Shown one piece after another: positions 13,561 to 26,663 of a DNA stretch of 64,000 nucleotides. How positions within the stretch are numbered: position 1 is the stretch's first letter; each line of letters begins with the position of its first letter. Source of the stretch: Piper betle (taxonomy: Eukaryota > Streptophyta > Magnoliopsida > Piperales > Piperaceae). Both the position numbers and the translations under genes were made by a program. A model generated the notes under the pieces. It was not told the DNA's origin and made no database searches. It worked only from the letters and a program-made list of their open reading frames with translations. The stretch covers positions 62,001 through 126,000 of the forward strand of contig JAURVB010013561.1 in assembly GCA_033002965.1 (NCBI GenBank), in the 5' to 3' direction.

Positions 13561-14207
13561 ATACACCGATGATTAAATGGATAAACTTTATTTGAGTTTT
13601 CTCTTAAATTCTACCAATTTTGGCATGAACTTTTGGAGAGCCTCCACTCTGTAAGTGAAAAATGAGAATGAAAGGCTCTATTTATAGAGGAGAGGGGTGT
13701 GGCTAATTATTAGGAATGCCCAAGAATTTTTTTTAATGCTTGGTATCTTTATGTATAAATCCAACTTTTGAGAAGATTTTCAGTTATCTTTGAGATTTAT
13801 TTTGATTTAATCTAAACTTTAACAAAACATCTCAAATAAATAAAGTTAGTTGTGTCCAATGCAAAATCTGTAAATAATTAGAAATTGTTGTGTCTAATGA
13901 CAATTTGTAAATAATTAGACTTATCAAAGATTGCTCCAACATCCTCCCATATTACCAACTTTTCCCAATGAAGACCTCATTTTCTAAGTTTGACCAATCT
14001 AGGTTATCTCTCCAAAGCTCCACAATATTTGAAATAACTATCATGGGTTGTTCCTTTATAAATCACCAATCAAAGATTTATTCAATTAAATTGATTTTTT
14101 TCCTTGACACCATTTTTATGTTGAACCGTGTTTGTACATTAGCGCACACATTTTATGCACAATGATTGTGAGTCAAGCGTGTAAAACGGAAAAATATTAA
14201 TAGAATG
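13561..14207. other. Gene-less spacer
   Basis: AT-rich DNA between the minisatellite and the LTR-B 5' LTR. Nothing recognised. Confidence 0.5.
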
Positions 14208-15686
14208 TGTAAAACCCAGGTTTTCACCCGATGGTTTTAATTTCGGTTTGGTTGTGACCCGGATCGAGTTGCTTGCTTGGCCCTTTTACTGCATATTTAT
14301 GCATGGTATTTGGCTATGTATGAGTTGCCCTAGTCTTAGCACCTTCGGCTTTGTTGCCCCCGTTGGACGCTATGTGCCCAACCATTTTTATGTTTGGTTA
14401 AGTCTAGTTGAGTCTAGTTAGACCTAGGATCGAGTCCCCGGGTGTCTAGTCACTTTTGGTGTGTTGTGGTCATGTTTGTTTCACGTGTTTCTAATGGAAA
14501 AACCTAAAAAGATGCAAATGAGGACTAAACACAAAAGGCACGAATGCCCTCGCACCCATAAAAAGTTTAAATTTGATGCTCAAGTTTAGACCGTGAATGC
14601 CAAGATGTTTTCAAAGCGCCATTATGCCCGTGACTTGCCTTATTTTGGAAAATTTTCCATGTTCTATTTTTTATTTATTTATTTTATAAACCACCAAATC
14701 TTTTCCCACTTTTTCTTTTTAAAATTCAAATCACCCATGCCTATGACATATTTAGGTGATTAGTCTTTTGACCGGTGTAGGCGGATGGATCGAAAGGCTC
14801 ATAACGGAATATTTCGTGTTATATTTGTGTTAATCACCGAATTAATGTAATATGAAATTAGGATGTAGTATGTTACAAAATAAACCATGAAGTTATATGA
14901 ATTTATATGATTCAGGATAAGTTAATTGATTGTTGTTATGCATGTGTGTTTTATATATCATTACATTATTATTGTGGGGCAGACACACTTTGGGGCACTC
15001 TATCCATCGTGTGCAGGGTACAAGCCTTAAAGTCCCGGAACATGATGAGGAGCATACCAAGTACACAAAACATATTTGTTATAGTTGTGCATGTTTGATA
15101 AAGAAAAATGGGTAGGAGGAGCATACGGTTCACACTGCTTGAAGACCCATGTAAAGTCCGGGTGTTAGGGTTTGATGCCCTGGCATTTGATGATGCTATG
15201 TTGAATTATTTTATAATTTTATCGCACATGTCGAGTATATGAAACAGGTAACCACGACCATTGTTTAAATTCTTCGCATTCATCTATATGTAAGAAATTA
15301 AGAAATGTAATGAATCACTAGTACTAAGTAGTAAGAGAATGTTCATGTTACAAAATGCAGCTTTAAAACTGTAGCGGGGGTGACCTCTTCTGTAGTTGAG
15401 AGTGATCATCAACATTTTTAAAGTCTCCACTCATAGTTGCAGGGCAAGTTTTGCCTTTGTTGTAGCTAGGGGTGATCATATAGGGTTTTTAAGTTTAAGA
15501 TTTTCTCTATGCTAGTATGAATCAACATGCATATGTGATGAAACAATATAAGGTTGCCCATTTTAAGACTCCTTAAGGATTGAGATCCATTTCCATAAAG
15601 TTTGTAAGAGATTTGTCCAATGAATAGTTTCCAATTTATAACATTGTACTTCAGTCCGCTCTCAGGCTAAAAGATGAGGTGTTACA
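14208..15686 (+). mobile_element. 5' LTR of retrotransposon (family LTR-B)
   Basis: It starts TGTAAAACCC and ends GAGGTGTTACA, 1479 bp, and is followed three bases later by a perfect initiator-Met-type primer-binding site. That order marks it as a 5' LTR in plus orientation. Homologous copies lie in the opposite direction at 31757-34274 and 35840-40321, with a fragment at 50607-50870. The copy at 31757 carries a different, longer middle section. Short frames at 14907-15115 are not genes. Confidence 0.85.
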
Positions 15687-15689
15687 ACT

Positions 15690-15702
15690 TGGTATCAGAG
15701 CC
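15690..15702 (+). promoter_or_regulatory. Primer-binding site, tRNA-iMet type
   Basis: TGGTATCAGAGCC, the standard plant PBS complementary to the 3' end of initiator methionine tRNA, three bases after the LTR end. Confidence 0.9.
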
Positions 15703-17880
15703 GACTTCTTGGATTATTAAGACATCAAACCTTTGGAATGCATCTTGTATGTACGTGTATGTTGTTTAGTTATGTTGATGAATGTATGAGTGTATATGTT
15801 TACTTATGGTTACGATGCGTTATGATACCCCCATGAGCCGATCCACATCCTTGCCAACAGGTATGTTTTGCTTCTTGTTTGTCTGCTTTTATTTATTGTT
15901 GTTTGTGCATGCTATACAAGGACTAGTATGAATGACATGGATGAGATTTAACTCTTACATGGAGAACAACCTGATGCAAATTAAAGTTGCATTATGAATA
16001 TGTAAGACAATAGCCTTAGTCCTAATAATAAAATAATTTGAATGCACCTAGAGTGGTGCTAAAGGCAGACTAAGATACGATGGAAGGAGATAAGTTCTTG
16101 CTACACTACATAAAGAATGATAGAGTGAAAATCCCAAACCCCCATCATAGAGATCTGTTCCTCTCATCTCCTCCTCTTTCTACCTTATCCTTTCTATCTT
16201 CTGTTGGGTTCATCCCATATCGGTCGTGGATGTTGTTGGTAACTTGTATATAAGCTAATGGGAAAGCCTTATTCCTTGAGCTAGCTTTTGTATTAAGAAA
16301 GGCCGTGACACTTGTTGTGAGTTTCCTTTGGTTGTTTGAAGTCTCTTTTGGGGCTCAACAGAGCTTGGTTGGGGGCCTAAAGGGCCCAAGAAGTGGTATC
16401 AGAGCTAGGTTTGAGTCAGGTTTGCCTACGCCAATTGTTGGTGTCTCCTTCATGGGTTCCACCTGATGATTTGAAGAGGAGTGTGCCAAGTCGGTGACGT
16501 TGGATTTAAGGGGAGTGTGTCAGATGATGATGGTTTCAGGCCATGCCCGATGTGTGAAGGGGAGTTGTTAAGTTTATCCCACATTGGTCGTGGATGTTGT
16601 TGGTAACTTGTATATAAGCTAATGAGAAAGCCTTATTCTTTGAGCTAGCTTGTAGATTAAGAGAGGCCCGTGACACCTAGTGCGAGTTTCATTTGGTTGT
16701 TTAAAGTCCCTTTTGGGGGCCCACAGGCCCAACAGTAGTTTCGGAGCTTGGGTGGGGGCCCAAAGGGCCCAACATCTTCTCCCTCTCAGACATCCCTTTT
16801 CTTTCTCTATTATAATATGGAAGAGAACTTACATATGGATATTAGGATTATGGCTTTAGGTAAGAAGATATAGTTGACAGGTCTATGTTTGGCCTTGTCT
16901 GACTTGTATGATAATATAGTTAATTAAAAATGATGGTGTTTCCCAAGTAGGGGAAAACAAAAATATCGAGTATAGAATAGGTATATATTTTTGAACCAAA
17001 GTATAGAGGTAGATATGCACCTATAGGACTTAGGTAGTAGGCCTGTAAAAACACTATTATGCAGACTACATGACTAGTAGGCACATTTCCTATACGACAC
17101 CATTACGCTCAGCTTTGCTTAGAAACCGACAAAGATAGATTGACCAAAGAGCACTTGGACATAGATGGGTATGATAGTTTCAAAAGTTCAAAATGTGGGT
17201 ATATCCTTGGTAGGCCTATAGTATATAGATGAAATTAGTTAATGGAACTCATGACCATTGAGCATAGTTAGTCACAATGGTTTGATCAAGAGCATCTTAA
17301 ATTGAGTGAGAATTGTAAGTAGGTTAAATATGAGAACGATATTACAGTCAGATGGCTTATGGTGAGGAAAAAGAAGTATGAGTAGATAGTATATGAAACT
17401 AATATTACCTAGCATACCCAAGCATACTAGACCCTGTCTCAGCAAAATGGGAGATTGTTTGAAATACCACACCCTTCATATGTTGGTATTAAATATGTAA
17501 GTATGTCATTTTGGATAAGATTTCATTACTAGATGGAGAAAAGAGAGCATGAGTAGTAAGCAGAGGAGTGACTACTCCTAAAAGGAGAGTTGTACAGCTA
17601 GCTGAGCTAGCGCACTGTTGTTACAATTACAATTGGCAATGTCACCTATGTTGGAGTCGACATTATACTTTGCCAGTAATTATGCATAATATTACGAGAT
17701 TAAGAAAATTGAGCTAGGAGCGTTACTAGAGTGTCTCATCCTACTGAGTAACACCATGTGTTGGAAATTGTAGAAGCATGAAAGTGCATCGTTAGATACG
17801 ACCCATATTAGCATGATATAGAATAGATACCTATAGATATATGATATGCATATACTAGTCACGTGCCCATGCGAACAAAT
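15703..17880 (+). mobile_element. Degenerate interior of the LTR-B element
   Basis: Sequence downstream of the PBS, interrupted by the TRIM at 16202-16774. I find no usable gag or pol motif, and all frames are short. No matching 3' LTR follows before the next element at 19708, so the right end is truncated or unrecognisable and the limit given is approximate. Confidence 0.45.
16202..16774 (+). mobile_element. TRIM element (family TRIM-I, copy 1)
   Basis: A terminal-repeat retrotransposon in miniature. LTRs are at 16202-16391 (190 bp) and 16566-16774 (209 bp). They start TGTTGGGTT and TGTTAAGTT, and both end in GGGCCCAA-CA/GA. The PBS TGGTATCAGAGC is at 16394-16405 and the purine tract GTGAAGGGGAGT sits just before the 3' LTR. 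A 5-bp target-site duplication TCTTC lies at 16197-16201 and 16775-16779. There is no coding capacity, as expected for TRIMs, which depend on proteins supplied in trans. The 3' LTR has a ~20 bp internal gain relative to the 5' LTR. Confidence 0.93.
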
Positions 17881-19707
17881 CGATGTGCAACATATGATAC
17901 TTATATATTATTTTTATATTTGGCTATTTTAAGCGATTTAAATTTTAATATATTTTAAAATTGATTTAGAATAATATACTTTAGTTAATTTTTTTATAAT
18001 ATTTATTTCATTAATATCATTTAACTTATGTTTTTATTTATTGATGTTTAGATTTTGTATCAATAATGACCTTATCCTTGTTATTCCAATTTGGCAGCCA
18101 TTTACTCTAATGATTGATCACATACAAGTTTTTTAACATCTTAATTTTTTTATATTAGGAATTAAAAGTGTTAAAATTAGTCATACCTCTTTGAGCATTA
18201 ACTTTCAATGTTTACAAAATGGTTCAAGTTGGATTGACATCTATCATCAATTAGGGCTTTAAATAGTCACCCGATTTGCCAATTTACAAACCAATTTGAA
18301 TTAAAAAAACAAAAAATAGTTAAGAATTTGTTTAATTGTATGAGAAAATAGAAAAAAATTTGGTTAATTTAACCAAACTGACTTTAAATATAAATAGTAA
18401 TGCACTTGTAGAAGGCTCTACAATAACCATTTTACCTATTTAACCGATTTTCATTTAGTCGTCTTATATTTTATTATAAAACCCATCTCTACTTCACCTT
18501 TATCTTAAAATATTTAATGTTAAAGTTTCTCTTTGGTCAGATTACCATTGTAAAATTTCTACTTATTTATTTCGTAGTTTGTAACATTAGTTTATCATAA
18601 TTTATATTATTAAAATATTTTATATTTTTTAAGTGAAAAGTTAGTTTAAATGGTTATAATTTAGAACCTACTTAATATTGTTTGTATATGATATATAAAA
18701 CGGTGAAAAGTTAACCATTTAACTGATGTTAAAATAATGAAACCTTGGTTATGACGAACCTTTTATACCTGGTAAATGACTCGGTCATAGTAAAAAAAAT
18801 TTAAAATGATAGGTCATAGTGAATATTACTAACAAAACCAAAACCAAACTATTTATTGCTCTAATGTCAATAAGTCATTAATTATAACCACCTTTAAAAT
18901 TATAAATTTACACACATAAAATATGCAATGAAAATATACAATTTTGTTTTAATCTCTTATATATAAAATTGTTAAGATAATATTTATATATTTATTAGTA
19001 AATCCTAAAGGTATATTTCTCATTTTGTCAAATTTTCTTAGTTTTTAAAAAATATTTTTTAAAAAGTATAAGTTTTTACTATATTTGTTAAGGATGACAT
19101 ATAAATTAACTTAAATTTAATTTCAATTTTTATTATTATTTGCAATAAGAAAGAAAATTGAGGGTAACATATTAAAATTTCTTAACAAAAAGGTAAATAG
19201 CATAACTAATTTTAAATAACTTTTGACTTCCTTGTAGTGGATTTATGTTCTACTCGACATAATTTTTAATTGTTGAAAGCGCATTTGACATCATTGATTT
19301 TTGGGAATAATTAATATCTACTTTAATCATGTCATATATTGATTATTTTTTATCCTATTGAGGGCCAGGGATTTACTGTAGCAGCCTTCCACACTTTTTG
19401 GTGTAAATAATCTTAATGAGTGGTGTTTAAATGAATATTTAGTTTATTTAATTTAATCTCCTCCAATTAAGGTGATTTAGGAAATTGCTACAACAAATCT
19501 TATCCCATATTTAGATATATTTTTTACTTTTAATGACTTACTTAGCACATGATGTGTGAGATCATATGATTTTTATTTATTTATTATTCTTGTATTTGAC
19601 GATTCTCAAATGATTTAGACTTTTATTATTCAATTAAATTAGAATATCATATAAATTAGTTAATTTTTTTGATATTTTATTTATTTATATTTTAATATTA
19701 TAATATA
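17881..19707. other. Gene-less, very AT-rich spacer
   Basis: Long A/T-rich DNA with no recognised gene, RNA or repeat boundary. It ends at the Tat-like LTR. Confidence 0.5.
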
Positions 19708-21420
19708 TGTTCAGACACAGGATTGCTGCCTCTGTGATTGCTCATAACTTCGGGTTAGATGAATGGGTTCAGTGGGACCAGAGGCGGGAGCATAAAATAA
19801 AACGAAATCCCGCAAGCGAGGAAAGATTCATGAAATTTTTACATGGTTCTTTAGGGTTTAACTCGAATCTCTAAGTCAGTCTATAGTAAGATTAATACTC
19901 AGAATCTACTATTTCTTCATTGAATATACATTTTACATAAAATAGTGAATTTTGTCGCCTTTTAGTTGACTCACCTTTGAAATCTTCAACTCCAATTCCT
20001 TGGTTAGTCCCGTTCTTGTTTTCAAATCTTCAAAATAACCTCACAACTTTGTGTAGATGTCCAAAAATAGTGGGGTAGCAAGTTTTACCTCGACCCGAGG
20101 TTTGGAAGGCCTCCAAATTATATTCTTGATTCGGGTTGGTTCCAAATAAATAAATGCTGGACTAGGCTGTTGCGTACGCAGATACTAGAGATTTGTAGGT
20201 GCGTCAGGCTGCAGGTGGCGCCAGCACGCCAATCCAAATCTGGTCGTGGACGCAGTTGCGGGTCTGGGTCTTTGACGGTCCGCTTGTTGAGTTGCTCTCA
20301 GGGCGCGGACACGAACAAACTTGTGGACAGGACCAATAGCAAACGGGTAACGGAGCTCATTATAGGTCTGATTAGAACAAGTGAACTTAGTCCACTAAAT
20401 GGGTTCAATGGACTTGGCTATGGCAGCGAAGCAACTTTGTCGCGTTTCCGGCGGTTGAGGCTGGCATCAATGGACCATATTGGTAGATCTCCAACTGATG
20501 AGTGTCTTAGTGGTGGTCCGACGATCAGTGGTGGTGCCTGTGGGTGATGGTGGTGATGGAAATTTTCCAGTGGTGTTGATTTCAGTTGAGCATTGTCGCC
20601 GCTTTTGGTTGAAGGTGCCTTACTTTGGCAGGGCTTGATCTGTAATTGTTTCCAAACACAAGGGTGATCGATTGGAGGTGGCCGCTTCTCCTTCGGTGGC
20701 TCCGATCGGTCGGACACCTTTTAAAAACCTTTTTTGGGCAGTTTTTGGTGACTGTTGGCTCTTTTGGCGTCGGATCTCGACTTGGGTTTGTTTGCAGTAT
20801 TGAGGGAGTCCGGTGGAAGTGTCGTTGTGGCTGGTGACGCCTGGGCTGGCCGAGATGGAGGTCGGGAAGATGGCAGATTTCTATGCATTCTTTGCTCGGC
20901 TGCTCGGATCGTGTGCTTCATGGTGAGATTCCTCATATGTCGGGCTTCTCAGTGATGGATCTCTGCTGGGATGTGTCGAGGGTATTGAGGGGAGTCAAGT
21001 GGAAGTGTTGGATCTGCCAAGCAGCGGCCTAGGCTGATGGTATGCACACTGATAAGGTGGCTGCTTGATGCTATTTTCGCTGCTACGTTGCTCGGACAAG
21101 CACCTTCTCGAAGCTTTTCCGGTGATAGTGGGTTTCTCCAGTGGGATTCTCTAGCAAGGTTGCGTTGAGAGCACTCCAAACTCTGATCTGGTGGGCTTGG
21201 GGGTCACTAGAGATGGATCTCCGGCAAATGGCTCCTCCCCCTTCCTTCTTCCTTCTTCTGCTCTTAGGAGTAACGTTGATTACCCCCCTTCTCAACCTCC
21301 TATCCTCATCTCTTGGTTGGTTCTGTATTTCATGGCCTGAAATCTTCACCCACCTTCTCTTATCTGCTCCTTCTCATCCTCTTCTTTTGATTTTGGAACC
21401 ACCGTGGACTATTTCATAGG
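19708..21420 (-). mobile_element. 3' LTR of Tat/Ogre-like element, minus strand
   Basis: This block is homologous, in the same direction, to 34722-~35838. Shared stretches include the words around TTCGGGTTAGATGA, AATTTTGTCGCCTTTTAGTT, CCAAACTCTGATCTGGTG and TCCTATCCTCATCTCTTGG. The copy at 34722 abuts a tRNA-Arg-type PBS on its left, so both lie on the minus strand and this one is the 3' LTR. The left edge starts TGTTCAGAC. The right edge is approximate. Frames of 60-125 codons inside (20170-20547 and others) occur in GC-rich LTR sequence and lack protein signatures. Confidence 0.65.
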
Positions 21421-21922
21421 AGATCGCTAGTTGTGGAAGCATAAGCTCAACCAGGGGGTTCGATCATTTGGGTTTGATCACATGGCTCGCCAATTCTCAC
21501 GAACTGACATTGGACTTGTTGGCATTGCTGATGGCACCACTTGGATGGGCACCATGGTTGCGATTGATGATGGGAACACCATGGAAGATGGTTGTTGAGA
21601 GCATGCAAGGTCATACCAATGGTACGAGTATGATGACTGATAGTATGGTGGTTGTGGAAACCATGTAGAGTGAAGAAGCGGACAAGGCTCACTCCTACTT
21701 GGTTGCTGTAGCTGGTTATGCTGCACCCAAACGTATTCGGGCAGTGACATTGATGTTATATATGCTTGGTGGATGGACTCAGTACTTGAAATCAAAGAAA
21801 ATTATTAATTTCATGAGGGATGTGGGCTTGATCCATCAATGGTAGTTGTTCTTGTAGTTGAAGGTGAGGTGGATGCAATCTGTCTGGCCTCCAAGTGTTG
21901 GTCCATTGTTGGACATTGTGTG
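21421..21922 (-). mobile_element. Interior of Tat/Ogre-like element, left piece
   Basis: Internal sequence between the 3' LTR and the Tekay insertion. It rejoins 31695 onward when the Tekay element and one copy of its GTGTG duplication are removed. A minus-strand frame at 21478-21795 (105 codons) is rich in Gln, Pro, Ser and Tyr. A plus-strand stretch around 21670-21835 is also open. Neither matches a family I recognise, and no protease, RT or integrase is present in what remains. Confidence 0.45.
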
Positions 21923-24900
21923 TGTAACAACTCACCCGAACTAGAACGGGTGTTAATTAAGAATATAGTTAATGTAAATGTAGCATTCCAGAACATGAAT
22001 TTAAATACAGCAAATAAGTCTCGCAACATATCATATAAATCATAACAATAAATCATGTTCTCTAAAATATAAAATAACTGTCCCACAGTCTCGGACCGTT
22101 TCCCATAGCCACATTTATAACATAAGAGAATAATAAGGAAGTCCAATTTTTATTATCGATTCACCATACCTAGGTTGGTAAAAGAACCACCAACCACACT
22201 TTTATTCTTCAATCCAATGCTGCTCACCTGCGGAGGCAATTCCGCGTTAGTGATAAAACCACTAAGCCGCATAATTAAATAAAACAAGTCAATATAATCC
22301 CTATTATCATTCTCACTCATTTTTATTATTATTATTACACAAGTCTTTAGTAATTATCTCTCAGGTCATTCTAAGATTAGTAATTTGTCCTCTCAGGTCA
22401 GTCTCAGATTAGTAAAAGTTATCTCCCAGCTCATTTTGAGATTAGAAATTGTCTCCCAGCTCATTATGAGATTAGGTGGTTTCCCAATTCATTTTGAGAT
22501 TAGTCATGGTCTCCCAATTCATTTTGAGATTAGTCATGGTCTCCTAGTTCATTTTCAGATTAGAAATTGTCTCCCAGCTCATTCTGAGATTAGTACCGAC
22601 AAGGCTACCGGTTTGGGAAAATGCAACATTTCATATAGTTATACCAGTTTGGGGAAATACAACATTTTATATAATTATACCAGTTTGGGAAAATACAATA
22701 TTTCAAATAATTATACGGACAATACAACATTTCAAATAATTATACGGACACACATAGTAATTTTAAAGGTGCGGCCCTATGTCAGACTGAGTCAATTCCT
22801 TGACCCCGATTGCGTTACAGCGCATGGTGGTCGAATCTGGGCTCAGGCCGACCAGGGCTGCCAACAAGGGAAAGTACAACATTTCAAATGATTATACGGA
22901 CATACAACATTTCAAATGATTTTAGACTCAATATTCGAACTCGCAGCTGCGACCAATGATCCTAATCTGAACGAGAATATAAAATTATACATAAGTATAA
23001 TTTTATTCGAGTAGAAATGCATGCAACTAAATATCTAATATATATATCATTATTAAAATTTTGACAACATATCATGTAACAATTCAAAAATATTAAATAT
23101 CAAATTCTCAACAAATCTAGTGAGATAATTAATTATTCATGTGATATAATCATTTAAGTCCTACTTTACATTTTAAATTAATTATCTAAATCATAATTAA
23201 TACCTAACAGTTGATAAAATAATTATTACTAATAAACAAGTATTTAATTTTCCTTTGCGGTGATAATTACTTAACCCTGATCTTGATGATTTAGTTGACG
23301 GTTATAATTTTTAATCGCTACTATTATTTATAGCAATTTAATTAATTAAGTTATTCAATCAAATTATTTAAAATAATTTGTATTATTTTACTTCAACAAT
23401 ATTATTAATACAATTATTTTAATTTATTCGACTCTATAAAGTTTCGAACTTTATTTATTTTCATTATGTTATTTAGGTTCGACGCTCAGTAATTGTTACC
23501 CAACTATAGTTTAATAACTCATTTTCTACATTACTGACTCGTTATTAAAATAATCAATTTATTTACCTAATATTAAATTTAATATTGTAAAGGTAAAATA
23601 TTTATTTTATTAATCCCTTATAAACATCCAATTTAAAATTAATCACTTATAATATGCCGATTAATTATTGATCGTTTATGATTACCGTTTTTTTATTACT
23701 TATGTCCATGTCCATTTCGTTCAATAATTAATTAGTTTAGCAGCTTTAACCATAACCCATTAAAATGATTGTTTTTTAAAGATTTATTACGAGTTAGTAT
23801 TATTTTTTTAACTCGAGTCGGTATCGAGTCAACCCATATTTACAAAACTGCCACCCTTCTTCTTCTTCTTCTTCTTCTTCCCGTCGCCATTCTTCTCTTC
23901 TCCAAAAATAGGTTCATCCTTCTCCTCCAACCCTTATCTTGGCACCCAATTGAACCACCATCTAAACATCCCAACAAAGCATCAACAACAAGATAAAATC
24001 AGCAAGCGAGGAGGCCTCATGTGCGTGATTTACAGCAGCGATCCAAGACGCCGTCCTACACCAAACTAGGCATGTTCCTCTTCTCCCAGCCTCAAGACCC
24101 CTCCTTTCTTGCACCTTGCTCCAATTCAGATGTTCCACGACCTCAGGCTGGCATCAAAACAGGAAAGATTGGCCACCTTTGGACGTTGCATGGAGTATGG
24201 TCGTTCTCCCCACTTCTGCACTTTGCCACCATGAATTCCGGCGAGAAGGTCGTCCGTTGTGGACTGTTCCGGCGGCCTGAACTGCTGTGAAGGAACCCAT
24301 GATGCTGTCGACGAAGCACAACCGGTGTCTACCCCTCTGAACGTCCATTACAGCACCTATTGCAGCAAAACGTTGCCACTTCCATCACCCTTGCAACTCC
24401 GCCCATTCACCGCTGCAATTCCGCCACCCACCGGAAAACCAGGGACATGGCGAGCCCTCCCTTCGACCCAGCAGCAAGAGGGGTCGTCGGGGTGTGAGGG
24501 ACTGCCTTGCAAACTTGTTCTTACAGTTGCCCATCTTGCCAACAGTTTGCAGGCTACTCGGCCATGGACGGGATTTCAATTTTCCAGTTTAGTTTAGTTC
24601 TTTTTCTTGTTGATTTACAGACTTTAATTCACATGATTAACAAGCTTACTATCAATTAAAAATATGCATGCAAGAAAATTAAGAAGAGGGAGATAGGAAG
24701 GATACCCAAGCAAGGAAGAAACACCGGCAAGGAAGAGGAGAACTAGGTGGCTAAGGTGAGGAAGACGCCCCTACACCCGTATGTGAAAAATGACATCCTC
24801 TTTCAAATTTATAAAAATGAAAATGACTGCTAGGGTATGTGAAAACACCCCTAGACCCGTATTTCATTTAACTGGTAAATAATAAAGTAAATAATTAACC

Positions 24901-24980
24901 GGGTAAAGAATATAACACGTTCGGTCCTTCCCAGACCGCGTCCGCATTCTAATTTTTTCTTTTTTTTCACGGTCTTTACA
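21923..24980 (-). mobile_element. 3' LTR of the Tekay-type element
   Basis: On the plus strand it opens TGTAACAACTCACCC and ends GGTCTTTACA, so on the coding strand it is TGTAAAGACC ... TTGTTACA. It holds a ~30-bp tandem array (22340-22595), a GAGTCGGTATCGAGTC module (23815-23830), a short TTC tract and a GC-rich segment at 24020-24600. Relative to the 5' LTR it has about 180 bp extra at 21950-22110 and about 195 bp extra at 23298-23493. Confidence 0.9.
22340..22595. repeat. ~30-bp tandem array in the 3' LTR, 8 copies
   Basis: Units of the form TCTCCCAGCTCATTTTGAG followed by ATTAG, counted by the AGATTAG word. The 168-codon frame at 22385-22891 is produced by this array. Confidence 0.9.
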
Positions 24981-25097
24981 ATCTCCCCAACTTGGAAATA
25001 TTTCGTCCCCAAAATATCATAATGGGCAACAGAACAATCATGATTAATTTTATTTATTTCTTCGGGATCAGTTCATGCTACTACAAATATAAAACTC

Positions 25098-26663
25098 CTA
25101 TGCCACAAACAGGCTAGGGTATTTCCTTGCCATTTCTTGTTCAGTCTCCCATGTAGCTTCCTCTAACCCCTGATTTTTCCACAATACTTTTACCAAAGGA
25201 ATTTCCTTGTTCCTGAGTGTCTTTATTTCTCTTGCCAGGATGCGGATCGGCTTTTCCTCGTAGGTTAAATTTGATTGTAGCTCTAAGTCTTCAAAATTGG
25301 TGATGATATGATCTTCATCTCGTACATATTTCTTTAGCATTGACACATGGAAAACATTGTGTACTCCCACTAGGCTTGGTGGTAATGCTAGTCTATATGC
25401 ACAATTTCCAACTCGATCCAGGATTGGAAACGGTCCTATGAATCTTGGCTTCAACTTCCCTGATATTTTAAATCTGATCACCCCCTTCGTAGGAGATGTC
25501 TTTAGGTACACAAACTCCCCAACTTGGAACTCTAGGTCCTTCCTTCGAGTATCAGCATAACTCTTTTGTCGATCCTGAGCTGCCTTAAGTCTTTGCTGAA
25601 TGAGTTTCACCTTTTCAGTTGCTTCCCTCACCATCTCTGGCCCGACTATAACTGCCTCGGTAGACTCCAGCCAACACGATGGAGATCTGCAGGGCCTACC
25701 ATATAAGGCTTCAAATGGTGCCATCCCTATACTGGCTTGGTAAGAGTTATTGTAGGTGAATTCAACCAAGGCTAAGTGTTTCTCCCAGTCACCTCCCCAG
25801 TCAAGAATGCAAGCTCTTAACAAATCTTCCAAAGTTTGAATAGTCCTCTCACTCTGACCATCAGTTTGGGGATGATATGCTATACTCAACTTAATTTGAG
25901 TTCCCATGGCTTTTTGGAAAGCTTCCCAGAAATGTGAGGTGAATAGGGGATCGCGGTTGGAGACTATCTCCTTTGGAATCCCATGCAATTTGACAATATT
26001 GTCAACATATAATCCTACCAGGTATTCTGCCGTTCTCATTGATTTCGTGGGGATGAAGTGAGCTACCTTAGTTAGTCGGTCCACAACTACCCATATGGAG
26101 TCATGCTTCTTTTGAGTTCTTGGGAGCTTTGAAATAAAATCGCATGTGACACACTCCCATTTCCACGTTGGTATTTCTAAAGGTTGCAATAGTCCTCCAG
26201 GTAGTTGATGTTGGGCTTTGATCTGTTGGCAAGTCTGACACTTAGAGACAAAATCCACAACATCCCTCTTCATCCCAATCCACCAGTAGGTTCGCTTTAA
26301 ATCCTGATACATTTTAGTAACTCCAGGGTGTATCGAGAACTTTGAGCGATGAGCCTCCTCCAAGATATTCCGCCTCAATGCATTATCCTTGGGTACACAC
26401 AACCTTCCTCTAAATTTGATCACACTATTTGAATTAGCTACAATGTCAGGAATCTTGTCCAACATTTTATTCAGCTCCTCATCACCTATTTGTGCTAGCT
26501 TAACACGATCAACTAAATCATTGGAAACAACCAAATTTGCCAGTAAGCCCGTTAGTTGCTCCACTGGGTTGATAGCTACCACTTCTGCTGACATGGCCCA
26601 AAGTCTAGCTAGCTGCTGACTTTTGTCCACTTTGCCCTTCCGACTCAACGCGTCAGCTACCAC
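25098..26663 (-). pseudogene. Integrase and chromodomain-like tail of the Tekay-type pol
   Basis: A 521-codon open stretch. It begins with the VADALSRK motif that follows RNase H, then the HHCC zinc finger (H105, H112, C142, C145) and the retroviral-type integrase core. Catalytic positions are D175 (CDFISKLP), N236 (SNRDPLFTS) and E272 (QSERTIQTLE). The 35-residue spacing to the glutamate identifies N236 as the second aspartate position, here replaced by Asn, so the strand-transfer site is broken. The C-terminus carries the GPF...VFHVSML region and a NKEIPLVKVLW...ATWE segment typical of chromodomain-like tails that guide integration. The apparent ATG is not a natural start; integrase is part of a polyprotein. 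It is separated by a frameshift near 26660 from the RNase H frame. Confidence 0.93.

Noticed and set aside
20170..20547. 125-codon frame
   Set aside because: In a GC-rich LTR block with overlapping frames on both strands; the other LTR copy lacks most of this block.
22340..22595. CRISPR-like regular repeat
   Set aside because: Units are directly abutting degenerate tandem repeats without unique spacers, in a plant LTR.
22385..22891. 168-codon plus-strand frame
   Set aside because: Translation of a ~30-bp tandem array, a multiple of three, inside an LTR.
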